From assembly GCA_029933295.1 (NCBI GenBank), contig JAOZOL010000071.1, forward strand, positions 3,011 through 10,457: a stretch of DNA of 7,447 nt, written 5' to 3'. Made by a program: the position numbers and the translations under genes. The stretch is from Desulfobacterales bacterium. Its GTDB lineage: Bacteria > Desulfobacterota > Desulfobacteria > Desulfobacterales > Desulfosalsimonadaceae. The notes below the pieces were generated by a model. It was not told the origin of the DNA, made no database searches, and saw only the letters and a program-made list of their open reading frames with translations. This document shows, in pieces, positions 6,344 to 7,447 of the stretch; positions within the stretch are counted from its first letter, which is position 1, and the number at the start of each line of letters is the position of its first letter.

Positions 6344-6508
6344 AATTGTCATATTTCTTTTCGTCCTTTTTACAGAGGACACCATTTGTCAGACAATTGA
6401 ACAACATTTGTTAAGCCTGTATTCATCATCTGCTTTAAAGCAATTTATTTCAGTTCCGCTGTCAACGCCGGATATCCAAAGCATAACAAATGTTCAACCA
6501 TTGAACAT
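6344..6508. promoter_or_regulatory. Dyad cluster upstream of the 6551 gene (candidate operator or structured leader)
   Basis: Several dyads are packed together: TTGTC-A-GACAA (6386-6396), AACAA-CAT-TTGTT (6400-6412), TGCTTTAAAGCA (6431-6442), GGATATCC (6470-6477) and ATGTTCAA-CCA-TTGAACAT (6490-6508). ATTGAACA recurs at 6396-6403 and 6500-6507. AACATTTGTTA (6403-6413) is an exact inverse of TAACAAATGTT (6484-6494). AATTGTC (6344-6350) pairs with GACAATT (6392-6398) around a GTCCT/AGGAC hairpin (6363-6380). The 19-bp dyad lies 42 bp before the start codon, a position suited to control of the gene at 6551. Which protein binds is unknown. Confidence 0.5.
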
Positions 6509-6536
6509 CAACGGTAAGCATAAAGCATACATACTC

Positions 6537-6543
6537 AGGAGGT
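6537..6543 (+). promoter_or_regulatory. Strong ribosome binding site of the 6551 gene
   Basis: AGGAGGT, a near-perfect Shine-Dalgarno, lies 7 bases before the ATG at 6551 and fixes that start. It is the strongest ribosome site in the window. Confidence 0.9.
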
Positions 6544-6550
6544 CATTATT

Positions 6551-7117
6551 ATGGATGATTTAATTAGCAAGCAGGATATTGAAAAAATAACAAATATAGG
6601 CCGGTCACAATTCAAGGCATTCAGAAGGCGGGGACTTATCGACGGCCATATCAAAAAAACAGCAATTGTAAAACGTGATGAAGAAAAATCTATAAAAAAA
6701 GGCAGAGATTATTTTACGCCGGCCGGTTTTCAGTACTTTTATCCCCGCAGTGTATTAGCCCAGATTTCCTGGATAATGGATCAGCAGAAAAAGGGGAGAA
6801 ATCTTGAAGAAATTCATAAGGCATTTATCCGGAAAAAAATCAAAGAAGAAGAGGACCTGAAAAATCGGGCCGGCGAATATGAAAAAATTATCACGATTCC
6901 AAATGACCCTGATGGAAAAAACAGTTTAAAGAAAAAACTGATCAAAAATGCGGTTATGGATTTAACAACGAATATTAAACAGGACAATCCTGATCGTGAC
7001 ATCAAAACACTGGTGTTTGTTGTTGAACTGCTTGGACATCAGAATGAATATACGGCAGATCCGGGCTTTAGCAGGTCGGTACTCGTAAAATTAGATGCTG
7101 ACAATTCAATTTTTTAA
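6551..7117 (+). CDS. MerR-like helix-turn-helix protein with unassigned C-terminal domain
   Basis: This 188-residue protein has an N-terminal MerR-like DNA-binding fold. LISKQDIEKITNIGRSQFKAF (4-24) is the helix-turn-helix, followed by RRRGLIDGHI. An expanded wing (about 35-56, KRDEEKSIKKGRDYFTPAG) is rich in Lys and Arg, then FYPRSVLAQISWIMDQQKKGRNLEEIHKAF (63-92) matches the helix pair after a MerR wing. Residues 93-115 are a charged helix. Residues 125-188 form a separate part with a hydrophobic stretch, TLVFVVELL (153-161), of unrecognised type. It is not a classical MerR effector domain and has no cysteine signature. It has the best ribosome site in the window and a dyad cluster upstream, and is divergent from the small MerR gene at 5601. 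A membrane protein gene follows after 17 bp, suggesting an operon. DNA binding is inferred from the fold; target and ligand are unknown. Confidence 0.85.
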   Translation: MDDLISKQDIEKITNIGRSQFKAFRRRGLIDGHIKKTAIVKRDEEKSIKKGRDYFTPAGFQYFYPRSVLAQISWIMDQQKKGRNLEEIHKAFIRKKIKEEEDLKNRAGEYEKIITIPNDPDGKNSLKKKLIKNAVMDLTTNIKQDNPDRDIKTLVFVVELLGHQNEYTADPGFSRSVLVKLDADNSIF

Positions 7118-7134
7118 AAAATAAAATACCCGCA

Positions 7135-7383
7135 ATGATCAATAAACTTCAATTAATTCTATGTTTTCTGGTGATCCTGTATCTGATGTCCAGCCTTGTT
7201 TATGACATCAAAACCTATCAGAAAATACAGTCTGCAAGGATGATTGAACTAAAACGGGAAGTTGAAACAAAACACGTTGTTTGCTCACGCCTGGACGCTC
7301 TCCTCCGGTTAATGGAAACTGAAACCATCTATATAAAAAACAAAGAGAGACTGACAAACTTAAAGCATAACTTACGACTTTAA
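7135..7383 (+). CDS. Small single-pass membrane protein with helical tail
   Basis: This 82-residue protein begins with a hydrophobic segment (about 5-24, LQLILCFLVILYLMSSLVYD) that reads as one membrane helix or an uncleaved signal anchor. A polar, probably helical segment of about 55 residues follows (IKTYQKIQSARMIELKREVE and onward), rich in Lys, Glu and Leu and possibly coiled coil. The layout resembles FtsL/FtsB-type bitopic proteins, but nothing beyond topology supports that. A single Cys lies in each of the membrane segment (10) and tail (50). The start ATG is 17 bp after the stop of the 6551 gene and lacks a Shine-Dalgarno, so translation may depend on coupling. No terminator is seen before the window edge. 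I do not recognise the family. Confidence 0.65.
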   Translation: MINKLQLILCFLVILYLMSSLVYDIKTYQKIQSARMIELKREVETKHVVCSRLDALLRLMETETIYIKNKERLTNLKHNLRL

Positions 7384-7419
7384 CTGTAACAATTTAATAA
7401 ATTACATAATAACAATATT

Positions 7420-7447
7420 ATGAAACTTGATAAATTTAATAATACAC
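7420..7447 (+). CDS. Possible start of a further gene, cut by window edge
   Basis: ATG at 7420 opens a frame reading MKLDKFNNT to the edge. It has no clear ribosome site and lies in AT-rich DNA, so it may be chance. It would be the third gene of the rightward cluster. Confidence 0.2.

Larger units (their letters stand above)
5937..6550. other. 614-bp AT-rich intergenic region between divergent regulators
   Basis: I find no convincing gene on either strand. The region is extremely AT-rich in places: 6181-6240 has only 7 G or C in 60 bases. A C-rich island (6265-6291) interrupts it. It contains the 5993-6008 dyad, two larger stem-loops (6036-6107 and 6120-6197), an alternating AT tract (6317-6327), a weak promoter-like pair TTAAAA (6302-6307) and TATAAA (6324-6329) facing right, and a dyad cluster (6344-6508) leading into the 6551 gene. 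It is much longer than needed for two promoters, so a small RNA or a multi-site control region is possible. Confidence 0.6.

Noticed and set aside
6501..6531. TTGAAC (6501-6506) with CATACA (6526-6531), 19-base spacing, as a MerR-type promoter for the 6551 gene
   Set aside because: Transcription would begin at or inside the ribosome site (6537-6543), leaving no usable leader.
5937..6550. CRISPR array, or a riboswitch of a known class
   Set aside because: There are no regularly spaced repeats of 20-40 bases, and no recognisable riboswitch core; the dyads are all of different sequence.

Overview
The window reads as chromosomal DNA of a Gram-negative bacterium. The protein sequences and the valS-nadC arrangement suggest a Desulfobacterota (delta-proteobacterial, sulfate-reducer-like) lineage. 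This rests on recognising sequence style, not on a search, so it is tentative. The left two thirds is housekeeping sequence of moderate GC. The right third, beyond a tRNA-Phe gene, is clearly more AT-rich and carries genes of unassigned function.

Left block, minus strand (1-4449): an acidic protein of unknown function (3799-4449) has its own promoter and ends in a rho-independent terminator (3711-3738). Next comes a roughly 150-bp imperfect palindrome that looks like a small dispersed repeat. Then follow valS (valyl-tRNA synthetase, 850-3513) and, three bases after it, nadC (quinolinate phosphoribosyltransferase, NAD synthesis), which runs off the left edge only a few codons short of its expected end. 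valS and nadC are almost certainly co-transcribed.

Middle block, plus strand (4450-5590): a 218-bp divergent promoter region leads to rsmE (16S rRNA m3U1498 methyltransferase). A compact tRNA-Phe(GAA) unit follows, with its own promoter, encoded CCA and a strong terminator. With valS these genes form a translation-related neighbourhood. The tRNA has an unexpected mismatch in its anticodon stem.

Right block (5601-7447): two divergent proteins with MerR-like N-terminal DNA-binding domains (5601-5936 minus, 6551-7117 plus) are separated by 614 bp without a convincing gene. That gap holds several inverted repeats. One sits at the likely start of the minus-strand regulator, and a cluster including a 19-bp dyad lies just upstream of the plus-strand gene. 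The plus-strand regulator-like gene is followed after 17 bp by a small protein with one membrane segment and a helical tail, and a further reading frame may begin at the right edge. This looks like the regulatory head of a gene cluster that continues outside the window. Its function cannot be named from what is visible.
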